Assembly (NCBI RefSeq): GCF_014650995.1
Contig: NZ_BMWA01000003.1
Coordinates: 1-64,000, forward strand
Reading direction: 5' to 3'
Source of the DNA: Streptomyces viridiviolaceus
GTDB lineage: Bacteria; Actinomycetota; Actinomycetes; Streptomycetales; Streptomycetaceae
DNA: 64,000 bases
Positions 46,308-55,571 of this stretch are shown one piece after another (position 1 is the first letter of the stretch; every line of letters begins with the position of its first letter). The translations under genes and the position numbers were made by a program. The notes beneath the pieces were generated by a model that saw only the letters and a list, made by a program, of their open reading frames with translations, had not been told where the DNA came from and ran no database searches.

Positions 46308-48532
46308 GAGGACGTGAGCAGGTCGCGGTCGGCCGGTGCGGGGCGGCGGCGCGGAACCGGCACGGGCGTGGGCATCGGCTCGCCCAGCATCAGCGTCCGC
46401 ACCACCCGCTCGGCGGCCCGGCCGTCGTCGAACTCGCAGAACCGGTCCCGGAAGGCGGACCGCAGCCGCGCCGCCTCCTCGTCCCGCCACGCCCCGGACG
46501 CCAGCAGCCAGGCCAGCTCCCGGTAGGAGCGCGCCACATGGCCGGGCGCCTCGGCGGTGATGTCGAAGTAGGCGCCGCGGCTCGCCGCGTACGCGCCCCA
46601 GTCGTCGGCGTGGATCAGGATCGGCCGGTCCAGGTTGGCGTAGTCGAACATCAGGGCGGAGTAGTCGGTGATCAGCAGGTCGGAGGCGAGCATCACCTCC
46701 TCGACGTGCGGCTCGTCCGTCGCGTCGACCACCACGCCCCGCCGGTGCAGCTCGGCCAGGCCCATGCCGCGCGCCGGGCCGGTGGCCAGCGAGGGGTGCA
46801 GGCGGACCACCAGGGTGTGCCCGTCGCCGAGGTCCGCGGCGAGGCGGGCCGGGTCGATCCGCTCGACGTGCCCGCCCCGCCGGTAGTCGCGGCGGGTCGG
46901 CGCGTACAGCACGACCCGGTGGTCGTCCGGGATGCCGTGCCGGTGCCGGAAGCCGGCCCCGTCCTCCGGCCGCGCGCCGACCAGGACGTCGTTGCGGGGG
47001 CTGCCGGTCCTCAGCGAGGTGAAGTGGCAGGGATAGGCCCGCTCCCACACCAGCTCCGAGTACCGGTTGGCGACCAGGCTGTAGTCCCAGCGGTCGGCAC
47101 GGCGCAGCATCTGCGGCACGTCGAGGCCGAGCCGGGCACCGGGCTTGTCCAGCAGATCGGCGCCCATGTACTTGAGCGGTGTGCCCTGATGGGTGTGGAT
47201 GTGGACGCTGCCGGGGCGCTTGGCCACCGCACCCGGCCAGTTGACGTTGTTGACGAAGTAGGTGGCCCGCTCGGTCACCCGGCGGTAGCGGGAGCTGCCG
47301 AGGACCACATGGTCCGTCCCCGGCGGCAGCAGGGCCGTGTCCGCCGCGTACTCCTCGTCGCGCACCACCCACACCCCGCGCAGCCGCGGGGCGATCTCCT
47401 GCGCCTTGCGGTAGACCGCCGCGGGGTCGCCGAGCACACCGCGGTGCGAGAACGCCGAGTACACGACGAGGTCCGGGTCCAGCGGGCGGCGGGTGTGCAC
47501 CGCGGTCCGGACGCGCCCCAGGCGCCCGGCGACCGCCCCGCGCGCCCGCTGGGCCCGCCGCCCCAGCTCGCGGCCGGCCCGCCCGGTCTGCCGCCGCAGC
47601 TGGTAGGCCGCGTAGCCGTGCTCCAGCACCCGCAGTCCGGCCGGGACCTGGGCACCCTCCGGCCGCCGCGCGCGGAACATCTCGGCGGTGCGCCGGAAGA
47701 ACTCGGCCTTGTCGGACGGGGGCAGCCGGTCCGGCTTGGCGAGGATGTCCAGGCAGTGCTCGCCCATCTTGGCGTGCAGGAACGGACGCCACCGGGCCAG
47801 CTCCGGGCGGGCGTCGAGATACGCGAAGACCCGCTCGTACTGCTGGTGGATGTCGAAGTGCTTGCGGCTGGTGGTGGACAGGATGTTGCCCTGGCGGCGC
47901 TGCCGGTAGTTCAGGCAGATGCGGTCCAGTGTGGCGATCCGTCCGGCGCTGAACATCACCGGGAACGTCCACGGCGTGTCCTCGTAGTAGCCCGGCGGGA
48001 AGGTGAAGCCCTCGCGCTCGACGAAGTCGCGCCGGTAGACCTTGTTCCAGACCACCATCAGCAGGTCGAGGATCTCCGGGTGCTCGGCGGCGGTGAACGT
48101 GCCGTCGCCGGCCTCGGCGAGCACTCGCGCCAGGACGTTGCGGCGGGTCCCGCCCCACCAGTAGGTGCGCGCGTAGTCGAAGACCAGCACGTCCGGGTCG
48201 CCGGTCTCCGCGAGCCGGTCGGTCATCGCGCGCAGGGCGCCCGGTGTGAGGGTGTCGTCGCTGTCGAGGAAGAACAGGTAGTCGCCGGTGGCGTGCGGCA
48301 TCCCGGCGTTGCGGGCCCGTCCGAGGCCGACGTTCTCCTCCAGGTGCAGCACGCGCACCCGCTCGTCACGGGCCGCGTACTCGTCGAGGATCGCGCCGCA
48401 GCCGTCCGGGGAGCAGTCGTCGACGGCGATGACCTCGATGTCCCGGTAGGACTGGTCCAGGACCGAGTCCAGGCACTCGCGCAGGAAGCCCTGCACCTTG
48501 AAACAGGGGATGATGACGGAGAAGCGGGGCAC
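46304..48532 (-). CDS. GT2-TagF bifunctional protein with altered HGTP motif
   Basis: This 742-aa fusion starts at GTG 48532 behind AGGAG. The N-terminal GT2 domain looks intact (FSVIIPCFKVQGFL, VIAVDDCSPDG, DSD at 90-92, GYYEDTPW). The C-terminal TagF-like domain has THQGTPLK in which Gln449 stands where the catalytic His of HGTPLK is expected; His448 precedes it. YAPTRRDY (Arg for His) also differs, while VRLHP and TDYSALMFDYANLDRP are kept. It may transfer a different phosphopolyol, or use His448. It is 7 bp downstream of its paralogue and coupled to the membrane protein after it. Confidence 0.82.
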   Translation of the reverse strand: MPRFSVIIPCFKVQGFLRECLDSVLDQSYRDIEVIAVDDCSPDGCGAILDEYAARDERVRVLHLEENVGLGRARNAGMPHATGDYLFFLDSDDTLTPGALRAMTDRLAETGDPDVLVFDYARTYWWGGTRRNVLARVLAEAGDGTFTAAEHPEILDLLMVVWNKVYRRDFVEREGFTFPPGYYEDTPWTFPVMFSAGRIATLDRICLNYRQRRQGNILSTTSRKHFDIHQQYERVFAYLDARPELARWRPFLHAKMGEHCLDILAKPDRLPPSDKAEFFRRTAEMFRARRPEGAQVPAGLRVLEHGYAAYQLRRQTGRAGRELGRRAQRARGAVAGRLGRVRTAVHTRRPLDPDLVVYSAFSHRGVLGDPAAVYRKAQEIAPRLRGVWVVRDEEYAADTALLPPGTDHVVLGSSRYRRVTERATYFVNNVNWPGAVAKRPGSVHIHTHQGTPLKYMGADLLDKPGARLGLDVPQMLRRADRWDYSLVANRYSELVWERAYPCHFTSLRTGSPRNDVLVGARPEDGAGFRHRHGIPDDHRVVLYAPTRRDYRRGGHVERIDPARLAADLGDGHTLVVRLHPSLATGPARGMGLAELHRRGVVVDATDEPHVEEVMLASDLLITDYSALMFDYANLDRPILIHADDWGAYAASRGAYFDITAEAPGHVARSYRELAWLLASGAWRDEEAARLRSAFRDRFCEFDDGRAAERVVRTLMLGEPMPTPVPVPRRRPAPADRDLLTSS

Positions 48533-48539
48533 TTCGGGT

Positions 48540-50741
48540 TCAGCTCCTTACGAGGGTGGCGGCGGGGGCCGGGACGCGCTCCGCGAGCGGGGTCACGGGT
48601 GGGATCGCCTCCGGCGGCTCGCCGAGCAGCACCCGGCGCACCACGCGCTCGGCGGCCCGGCCGTCGTCGAACTCGCAGAAGCGCTCCCGGAAGGCCGCCC
48701 GCAGCGCCGCGGACTCGGCGCCCGCGTAACTGCCGTCCCGGAAGACGCGCGCCAGTTCCTCCGGCGTCCGCGCCACCGGGCCGGGCGGCGCCGCCATCAG
48801 GTCGAAGTAGACGCCGCGCGTCTCCCGGTAGACCTCCCAGTCGTCGGCGTACACCACGATCGGCCGGTCGAGGTTGGCGTAGTCGAACATGATCGAGGAG
48901 TAGTCGGTGACCAGCGCGTCGGCGGCCAGGCACACGTCCTCCGAGGAGCGGTGCGCGGTGACGTCGATGATCCGTCCGCTGCTCCTCGCGCCGCCCCGGT
49001 CGTAGAAGTAGTGGGCGCGCAGCAGCACCACCACGTCCTCGCCGGCCGCCTCGCAGAACGCCTCCAGGTCCAGGGCGCCGGTGTCGAAGCCGGTCTCGTG
49101 GTCCCGGTGGGTGGGCGCGTACAGCACGGCCGTCTTCCCCTCCGGAACGCCCAGTTCACGCCTCACGCGGGCGACGTCGTCGGCGGTCGCCGTGTAGTAG
49201 ACGTCGTTGCGCGGATAGCCGTACTCCAGGTGCTCGTAGGAGCCGGGGAAGGCGCGCTCCCACATCTGCGTGGAGTGGCGGTTGGAGGAGAGGTTGTAGT
49301 CCCAGCGGTCCACGCGGCCCAGCAGCTTGGCGAAGCTGCCGCTCGCCGCGGCCACCACCGGGTACGTCGACTGGTCCACGCCCATCGTCTTCAGCGGCGT
49401 GCCGTGCTGGGTCTGCAGGTGCACGCTGCCCGGCCGCTTGACCACGCCCTCGGCGAAGTTGGCGTTGTTGACCAGGTACGTGGCGCGGGCCAGCACCTCC
49501 CAGTAGCGCCGGCTGCCGATGACGGCGTGGTCGACGTCCTTCGGCACGGTGTGTGCCTGGCCCGGCTCGACCAGGAACACCGCGCGCAGATGCGGGGCGA
49601 GTTCGTGGGCCTTGGCGTGGATCGCGGCCGGGTTGCAGGCGTAGCCGCGGCCCCAGTACGCGCAGTAGACGGCCAGGTCGGGGTCCAGCGGCCGGCGCAG
49701 GTGACGCCGGTAGAGCAGGCGGGTGCGCAGCCCGTGGGGGCGGGGCAGGGACTGGAGCGTCCTGGCCGCCGTCCGGTTGGCGGCGCGCAGCGCGCGGAAC
49801 CCCGCGTACGACCCGGACGCCAGCAGCCGGTGCTGCACGCCCAGCCGGCCGCCCGGCGGACGGAAACCGGCCGGGCGGTGGTGCCGGTAGAGGCTGCTCG
49901 CCCGGCGGAAGAAGGCACGGCGGCCTCCGGTCAGCCGCCGCGGATGGGTGGCCGTCTTCAGGATCGCCGCGAACAGCTGCTCGAACAGCGGCCCGCGTCG
50001 CTCGGCCGGCAGCTCCCGCTCGGCGGCGTGCTCGAGCGCCCGCTCGGCCTGGTCCAGCAGTTCCGCGTGGTGATCGCCCGGCAGGTTCAGCCGGTTGCCC
50101 TGCCGCCGCACCAGATGCCGTACGACGACGGAGCGCAGCACCGCCATGCGCTCGGCGCCCGCCGCGGCCATGGCACCGAAACCGACGTCCGTGAAGTGGC
50201 CCTCGGGGAAGGCGAGTCGCCGCTCGGCGAGGAAGGAACGCCGGTAGGCCGCACTCCACGCCGGCAGCTGCACGCCCGTGAGGTGCACGGCCCGGTCGGG
50301 CGAGAAGGCGCCGTCCGGGGCCTTGGCCAGCAGCGGCGCGGGCGGGTTGGTCGGCTCGCCCTCCCACCAGGGGGCGCGTTCGTGCTCGAAGTACAGCACG
50401 TCCACGTCGCCGGTCCGGGCGAGCCGCGCGTCCAGGGCCGCCAGCGCGCCCGGGACGAGTACGTCGTCACCGTCGAGGAACAGCAGGTATGCGCCGGTCG
50501 CCGCCCGCACCCCGGTGTTGCGTGCCCCGGCCAGCCCGGCCGACGGCGGCGAGTGCACGGGCGCCACCCGGGAGTCCCGGTCGGCGCGGGCGGCGGCGAC
50601 CTCGGCCGCCGCGCAGTCCGGTGCGTCGCAGACCGGGATCAGCTCGAAGTCGCCGAAGGACTGCGTGAGGACCGAGTCCAGCGCCTGGGACAGCCGGCCC
50701 GCGACCCCGTGGGACGGAACGATGATGCTGAAGCGGGGCAT
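48540..50741 (-). CDS. GT2-TagF bifunctional glycopolymer synthase
   Basis: This 733-aa protein (ATG 50741, MPRFSIIVPSHG) has both halves largely conserved. The GT2 domain has DGD at 90-92 and RNTGVRAATGAYLLFLDGDD, although the first acidic pair is reduced to VCDAPD. The TagF-like domain has TQHGTPLK with His446, YAPTHRDH, LLRAHYFYD and TDYSSIMFDYANLDRP. Family knowledge suggests CDP-glycerol-dependent polymerisation, with the GT2 half adding a sugar. It is the middle member of three tandem paralogues. Confidence 0.85.
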   Translation of the reverse strand: MPRFSIIVPSHGVAGRLSQALDSVLTQSFGDFELIPVCDAPDCAAAEVAAARADRDSRVAPVHSPPSAGLAGARNTGVRAATGAYLLFLDGDDVLVPGALAALDARLARTGDVDVLYFEHERAPWWEGEPTNPPAPLLAKAPDGAFSPDRAVHLTGVQLPAWSAAYRRSFLAERRLAFPEGHFTDVGFGAMAAAGAERMAVLRSVVVRHLVRRQGNRLNLPGDHHAELLDQAERALEHAAERELPAERRGPLFEQLFAAILKTATHPRRLTGGRRAFFRRASSLYRHHRPAGFRPPGGRLGVQHRLLASGSYAGFRALRAANRTAARTLQSLPRPHGLRTRLLYRRHLRRPLDPDLAVYCAYWGRGYACNPAAIHAKAHELAPHLRAVFLVEPGQAHTVPKDVDHAVIGSRRYWEVLARATYLVNNANFAEGVVKRPGSVHLQTQHGTPLKTMGVDQSTYPVVAAASGSFAKLLGRVDRWDYNLSSNRHSTQMWERAFPGSYEHLEYGYPRNDVYYTATADDVARVRRELGVPEGKTAVLYAPTHRDHETGFDTGALDLEAFCEAAGEDVVVLLRAHYFYDRGGARSSGRIIDVTAHRSSEDVCLAADALVTDYSSIMFDYANLDRPIVVYADDWEVYRETRGVYFDLMAAPPGPVARTPEELARVFRDGSYAGAESAALRAAFRERFCEFDDGRAAERVVRRVLLGEPPEAIPPVTPLAERVPAPAATLVRS

Positions 50742-50894
50742 ACTGCTCTTTCTCTTGTTCTCCTGGTCCGACGGGAGACCCCCGTGTTCAGGCCGGCCGG
50801 CCCGGCCGCCCGGTCGGCCGCCAGGTGGACGGCCGGGTCGGGGTGGGCCGCGACGAGCTGCGGGGCATGCGAACTCCCAGTGGGCAAACGGCGA

Positions 50895-53165
50895 TCAGAG
50901 GCTGTCGGTGACGGTGCGGGGACCGGCGGGTTGCGGAACGGTGGCGAGCGGAGTGCGCGCGAGGGACGCGGCGGCGGACGGCGCGGGACGCCGTTCGGAG
51001 AGGGGCACGACCGGCGGGAGGTCCCTCTCGCCGAGGACGACGCGGCGGACGACGCGCTCGGCGGCGCGTCCGTCGTCGTACGGGCAGAACCGTTCCCGGA
51101 ACGCCGCCCGCAGCTGGGCGGAGCGTGAGCCGCGCCAGTGACCGGAGGCGAAGATGTCGATCAGCTCGTCCTCGCTGTACGCCGTCGCGCCCGGCGGGAA
51201 CGAACGCAGGTCGAAGTAGGTCCCGCGGACCGCCTCGAACACCTCCTGGTCCTCGGCGTGGATCACGATCGGCCGGTCGAGGCCCGCGTAGTCGAACATC
51301 AGCGAGGAGTAGTCGGTGATCAGGGCGTCCGAGGCCAGGCACAGCGACTCGACGCTCGTGTGGTCGCTGACGTCGAGGACGCGGCCCCGGGACTCGGCGA
51401 GCGGGCCGCCGTGCCGGTGGTGGGCGCGGGCGAGCACCATGAAACGGGGGCCCAGGCGGGTGACGACGCGCTCCAGGTCCAGGAGGGCGCGCTGGGTGCG
51501 GCGGTGGTCGCGGTGGGTGGGCGCGTACAGGATCGCGACCGTGCCCTCGGGGATGCCGAGCGTCTCGCGCAGCCGGGCCACGTCGGTGGCCGTCGCCCGC
51601 TGGAAGACGTCGGTGCGCGGCTGGCCGTACTCCAGCGTGGTGTAGGACCCCGGGTGGACGCGCTCCCAGGTCAGCGTGGAGTGCTGGTTGGCGGACAGGA
51701 CGTAGTCCCAGGCTGCGACGTCGCGCAGGAGCCGGGCGAAGTCGGTGCCGCGGGCGGCGGCCGGGCGCTCCTGGAGGTCCAGGCCCATGTGCTTGAGCGG
51801 GGTGCCCGCCTGCGTCTGGACCAGGATCTGGCCGCGGCGCTTGACCAGCCGGCCGTCGATGGCGCCGCTCGCGACCAGGTACCGGGAGCGGGCCAGCGCG
51901 GTCCAGTACGCGGCCGTGCCCGGGGTCAGCCGGCGCGGCCCGGGCGGCACCGTGTGGTGGTGCTGGGGATCGGCGACCCACGCCGTGCGCACATGCGGGG
52001 CGAAGGAGCGGAACGCCTGCTCCAGCGCCCCCGGGTTGCCGCCGTGGCCCAGGCCACCGTGCTCGGCGAAGACGGCACGGTCGGCGCGCACGGGCAGGCT
52101 GCGCTGGATCCGGTAGTGCAGCCGGAGCACGGCCGTCCGCACGCCGCGCAGCACCCGCGCGGTGCGCTTGGCGCCCCTGCGGCGCAGGGCCGACGCCAGC
52201 CGCAGGGCCTCGTAGGTGCGGCGCAGGCCCAGGCGGATCAGGGCGTGGCGCAGCCGGACGGGCAGCGGGGCGGGGGCGCCGGGGACGCGGTAGCGGCGGC
52301 AGTGGACGCGGGCCCGGCGCAGGAACTCGGCGCGCAGGTGCCGCGGGAGGCGGTCGGGCCGGCCGAACACCGTCGCCAGGTGGTCGGCCATGCGGCGGAA
52401 CAGCACCGGCCGCCAGCGGTCCAGCTCCGGGTCCGACTCCAGGTGGGCGAAGACCCGGTCGTACTGCGCGAAGACGTCGAGGTGCCGCTCGCTCGGCGTG
52501 CCCAGGATGCTGCCCCGCCGCTGCCGGTAGTGCACGCAGACCCGGTCCAGGGTCGCGATCGACTCCGCCGCCATCAGCACCGGGTACGTCCACGGCGTGT
52601 CCTCGTAGTAGCCGGGCGGAAAGACGAAGCCCGCGCGCTCGACGAACTCGCGCCGGCAGGTCTTGTTCCAGGCCACCATCAGCAGTTCCAGCAGCTCCGG
52701 ACGGTCGGTCAGCCGGAACGGTGCCGGGCCCCGCTCGGTGAGGTGCGCGGCGGCCCGGTTGCGGACCGCCTCGCCCGTCCAGTGGGTGCGCGCGTAGTCG
52801 TAGACCAGGACGTCGGGCTCGCCGGTCTCCTTCAGCCGGTCGGCGACGGCCTGCAGCGCGCCCGGGGTGAGAGTGTCGTCGCCGTCGAGGAACACGAGGT
52901 AGTCGCCGGTGGCCCGCTCCATCCCGGCGTTGCGGGCCGGGCCCAGGCCCTGGTTCTCGGGCAGGTGCACGGGCCGTACGCGCGGATCGCGTGCGGCGAA
53001 CTCGTCGATGACCGTGCCGCAGGCGTCCGGCGAGCAGTCGTCGACGGCGATCAGTTCGAGATCGGCGTACGACTGGGACAGCACCGATTCCAGGCACTCG
53101 TGCAGATACGCCTGAACCTGGTACGCGGGGACGATGACACTGAACCTGGGCACGGGGACATCCAT
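50895..53165 (-). CDS. GT2-TagF bifunctional protein lacking the catalytic His
   Basis: This 756-aa protein (ATG 53165, MDVPVPRFSVIVPAYQ) is the first of the tandem trio. The GT2 half is complete (IAVDDCSPDACG, DGD at 94-96, GYYEDTPW). In the TagF-like half the motif reads TQAGTPLK with Ala453 at the catalytic-His position, although YAPTHRDH, LARAHHRH and TDYSSLMFDYAGLDRP persist. I infer that its glycosyltransferase half works and its phosphotransferase half is inactive or repurposed. A 153-bp gap separates it from the next paralogue. Confidence 0.82.
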   Translation of the reverse strand: MDVPVPRFSVIVPAYQVQAYLHECLESVLSQSYADLELIAVDDCSPDACGTVIDEFAARDPRVRPVHLPENQGLGPARNAGMERATGDYLVFLDGDDTLTPGALQAVADRLKETGEPDVLVYDYARTHWTGEAVRNRAAAHLTERGPAPFRLTDRPELLELLMVAWNKTCRREFVERAGFVFPPGYYEDTPWTYPVLMAAESIATLDRVCVHYRQRRGSILGTPSERHLDVFAQYDRVFAHLESDPELDRWRPVLFRRMADHLATVFGRPDRLPRHLRAEFLRRARVHCRRYRVPGAPAPLPVRLRHALIRLGLRRTYEALRLASALRRRGAKRTARVLRGVRTAVLRLHYRIQRSLPVRADRAVFAEHGGLGHGGNPGALEQAFRSFAPHVRTAWVADPQHHHTVPPGPRRLTPGTAAYWTALARSRYLVASGAIDGRLVKRRGQILVQTQAGTPLKHMGLDLQERPAAARGTDFARLLRDVAAWDYVLSANQHSTLTWERVHPGSYTTLEYGQPRTDVFQRATATDVARLRETLGIPEGTVAILYAPTHRDHRRTQRALLDLERVVTRLGPRFMVLARAHHRHGGPLAESRGRVLDVSDHTSVESLCLASDALITDYSSLMFDYAGLDRPIVIHAEDQEVFEAVRGTYFDLRSFPPGATAYSEDELIDIFASGHWRGSRSAQLRAAFRERFCPYDDGRAAERVVRRVVLGERDLPPVVPLSERRPAPSAAASLARTPLATVPQPAGPRTVTDSL

Positions 53166-53259
53166 GGGTCGGCGCGGGCGTTCTGCCCGGCAACGGCCGA
53201 TGGAGTGACTTGGTTACGTTCGCTACGGCATTCGGGGGACCGGGCGGACGGACGCGCGA

Positions 53260-53287
53260 AGGGGCGGGCCGGCACCGGCCCGCCCCT
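53260..53287 (-). terminator. Terminator of the sugar ABC operon
   Basis: A perfect 13-bp GC-rich inverted repeat (53260-53272 with 53275-53287) lies 20 bp beyond the stop of the MalG-like permease gene, between it and the next minus-strand gene. Confidence 0.8.
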
Positions 53288-53307
53288 CAACCGCGTTCTG
53301 TGGACGA

Positions 53308-54225
53308 CTACTTGACGGCGCCCGCCATCACTCCGGAGACGAACTGCCGCTGGAACGCGAAGAACACGGCCAGCGGGATCACCATGGAGATGAACGCGCC
53401 GGGCGCCAGCACGTCGATGTTGTTGCCGAACTGGCGCACCTGCGTCTGCAGCGCGACCGTGATCGGCTGGCTCCCGGAGTCCGAGAAGATCAGCGCGACC
53501 AGCATGTCGTTCCACACCCACAGGAACTGGAAGATGCCGAGGCTCGCGATCGCGGGACCGCCGAGAGGCATCACGACCCGGGCGAACAGCCGCAGTTCAC
53601 CTGCTCCGTCGAGCCTGGCCGCCTCCAGCAGCTCCCGCGGGATCTCCGCGAAGAAGTTCCGCAGCAGGAACACCGCGAACGGCAGGCCGAAGCCGACGTG
53701 GAAGAGGATCACGCCCAGGAACGAACCGAACAGGCCGATCTCGCCGAAGAGTTCGGCGATCGGGATCAGCGCCACCTGCACCGGCACCACCAGCAGCCCG
53801 ACCACACCCAGGAACCACCAGTCCCGCCCCGGGAACTCCATCCACGCGAACGCGTACCCGGCGAGGGAGCCGATCACGACGACGAGGACCGTCGCCGGGA
53901 CCGTGATCAGTACGGTGTTGACCAGGGAGGAGGTGATGTCACCGTTCTTCAGCAGCTCCTCGTAGGCGTCGAAGGTGAGCTGGGAGGGCTGGGTGAAGAC
54001 CTCCCACCAGCCGCTCGCCGCCAGGTCCCGGGGCGTGCGCAGCGAGGACAGCAGCAGACCGATCGTGGGAACGAGCCAGAACAGGCCCACGACGATCAGG
54101 AACACCCTGACCAGGCCGCCGCTGACGCCCTCGGCGAGCCGCGAGCCCAGCGACCGCTTGCCCTTGGCGGTGCCGGCGGGGGGCCGCCGAGCCGCCCCGG
54201 TGGGGGAACCCGCGTCCGCGGTCAT
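53308..54225 (-). CDS. Carbohydrate ABC transporter permease (MalG-like)
   Basis: This 305-aa permease starts at ATG 54225, overlapping the upstream permease stop by 4 bp. Six transmembrane helices are visible, and the EAA loop reads ELLEAARLDGAGELRLFARVVMPLGGPAIA, typical of the CUT1 sugar-importer subfamily. With the MalF-like partner it forms the membrane channel of a sugar importer. No ATPase is encoded here, so a shared MsiK-type ATPase elsewhere is expected in Streptomyces. Confidence 0.93.
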   Translation of the reverse strand: MTADAGSPTGAARRPPAGTAKGKRSLGSRLAEGVSGGLVRVFLIVVGLFWLVPTIGLLLSSLRTPRDLAASGWWEVFTQPSQLTFDAYEELLKNGDITSSLVNTVLITVPATVLVVVIGSLAGYAFAWMEFPGRDWWFLGVVGLLVVPVQVALIPIAELFGEIGLFGSFLGVILFHVGFGLPFAVFLLRNFFAEIPRELLEAARLDGAGELRLFARVVMPLGGPAIASLGIFQFLWVWNDMLVALIFSDSGSQPITVALQTQVRQFGNNIDVLAPGAFISMVIPLAVFFAFQRQFVSGVMAGAVK

Positions 54226-55568
54226 CGCCGCACCTCCCGCCTGAGCCTGCGGATGTTGAACCACATCACCGGGATGACCAGCAGGAGCAGGAACACCGAG
54301 ATGGCGCTGGCGACGCCCGGCTGGTCCTCGGAGAAGCCCTTGCGGTACAGCTCCAGGGCGAGCACGTTCGCGTCGTCCTGGGAGGAGCCGGGGGCGATGA
54401 TGAAGACCAGGTCGAAGATCTTCAGAACGTTGATCATCAGGGTGACGGTGACCACCGCGAGGACCGGGGCGAGGAGGGGGACCGTGACCCTTCTGAACAC
54501 CTGCCACTCGTTGGCGCCGTCGACGCGCGCCGCCTCCAGCAGCTCCCGTGGGACGCCCGCCAGACCGGCCGCGATCAGCACCATGGCGAAGCCCGCCCAC
54601 ATCCACACGTACGAGCCGATGATCGCCGGCGTGACGAGCGACGGGCCGAGCCAGTCCAGGCCGTTGTACGGCTCCTTGAAGTTGTCGGCGGGGAGTCTGA
54701 GCTGTGCCCCGTCGGCCGCGGCGGGCAGCGTGAACGTGCCGTCGCCGGCGGCCGTGGTGGACGCCACGACCTTGCCGTCCTTGACCGCCTCGATCTTCAT
54801 GCCGGCGTAGCCCAGTTCGGAGGCGTCGACACCGCCGAGCTTCCCGACGCCCTTGCCGCGGGTGAAATCCTGCCAGGCGGTACCGGTGATCCGGCCGTCC
54901 TCCGGCCGCGCGGCCACCGCGTTCTTCGCGTCGTCCGGCATCTGGTCGGGGGCCACGCCGACCAGGGGCAGGGTGACGACCTGGCCGGTACGGACGGGCT
55001 CCTTGGTGATGAACGCGCCCCCTCCGGCGGGCCGGAGCGGCGACTCGCGCCCCGGATGCGCCTTCGGGAACGCCGAGGACTGCGCGAAGGTGTCGTGGAC
55101 ACCGACCCACACCGCGTTCGCGACGCCCTTGTCCGGGTCCTGGTCGTACACCAGGCGGAAGATGATGCCGGCGGCCAGCATCGAGATCGCCATCGGCATG
55201 AAGACGACCAGCTTGAACGCCGTGCCCCAGCGCACCCGTTCGGTCAGCACCGCGAAGACCAGCCCGAGCGCGGTGGCGACCGTCGGCGCGAACACCACCC
55301 AGATGACGTTGTTCTTCAGGGCGGTGCGGATGCCGTCGTCCGTGAACAGGGCCTGGTAGTTGTCGAATCCGGCGAAGCCGTCGCCGGACTGGTCGTAGAA
55401 GCTGCGGACGAGCGAGTACCCGATCGGGTAGACCACGAGCGCGCCGAGCAGCACGAAGGCGGGCAGCAGGAACAGGGCCGCCACGGTCCTGCGGGTGCCG
55501 GTCACGCTCTTGCGCGACTTGGGTGCGGCGGGGGCCGGCGAGGCCCCCGTCGCGCTGGCCGACGTCAT
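54222..55568 (-). CDS. Carbohydrate ABC transporter permease (MalF-like) with large insertion
   Basis: This 448-aa permease is longer than the ~300 aa typical of CUT1 permeases because of a soluble insertion of about 150 residues (roughly 150-300) after the third transmembrane helix. The insert contains beta-rich segments such as GRITGTAWQDFTRGKG and is placed like the periplasmic P2 loop of E. coli MalF. The EAA loop ELLEAARVDGANEWQVFRRVTVPLLAP is intact. It starts at ATG 55568, 3 bp after the binding-protein stop. Confidence 0.92.
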   Translation of the reverse strand: MTSASATGASPAPAAPKSRKSVTGTRRTVAALFLLPAFVLLGALVVYPIGYSLVRSFYDQSGDGFAGFDNYQALFTDDGIRTALKNNVIWVVFAPTVATALGLVFAVLTERVRWGTAFKLVVFMPMAISMLAAGIIFRLVYDQDPDKGVANAVWVGVHDTFAQSSAFPKAHPGRESPLRPAGGGAFITKEPVRTGQVVTLPLVGVAPDQMPDDAKNAVAARPEDGRITGTAWQDFTRGKGVGKLGGVDASELGYAGMKIEAVKDGKVVASTTAAGDGTFTLPAAADGAQLRLPADNFKEPYNGLDWLGPSLVTPAIIGSYVWMWAGFAMVLIAAGLAGVPRELLEAARVDGANEWQVFRRVTVPLLAPVLAVVTVTLMINVLKIFDLVFIIAPGSSQDDANVLALELYRKGFSEDQPGVASAISVFLLLLVIPVMWFNIRRLRREVRR

Positions 55569-55571
55569 CCG

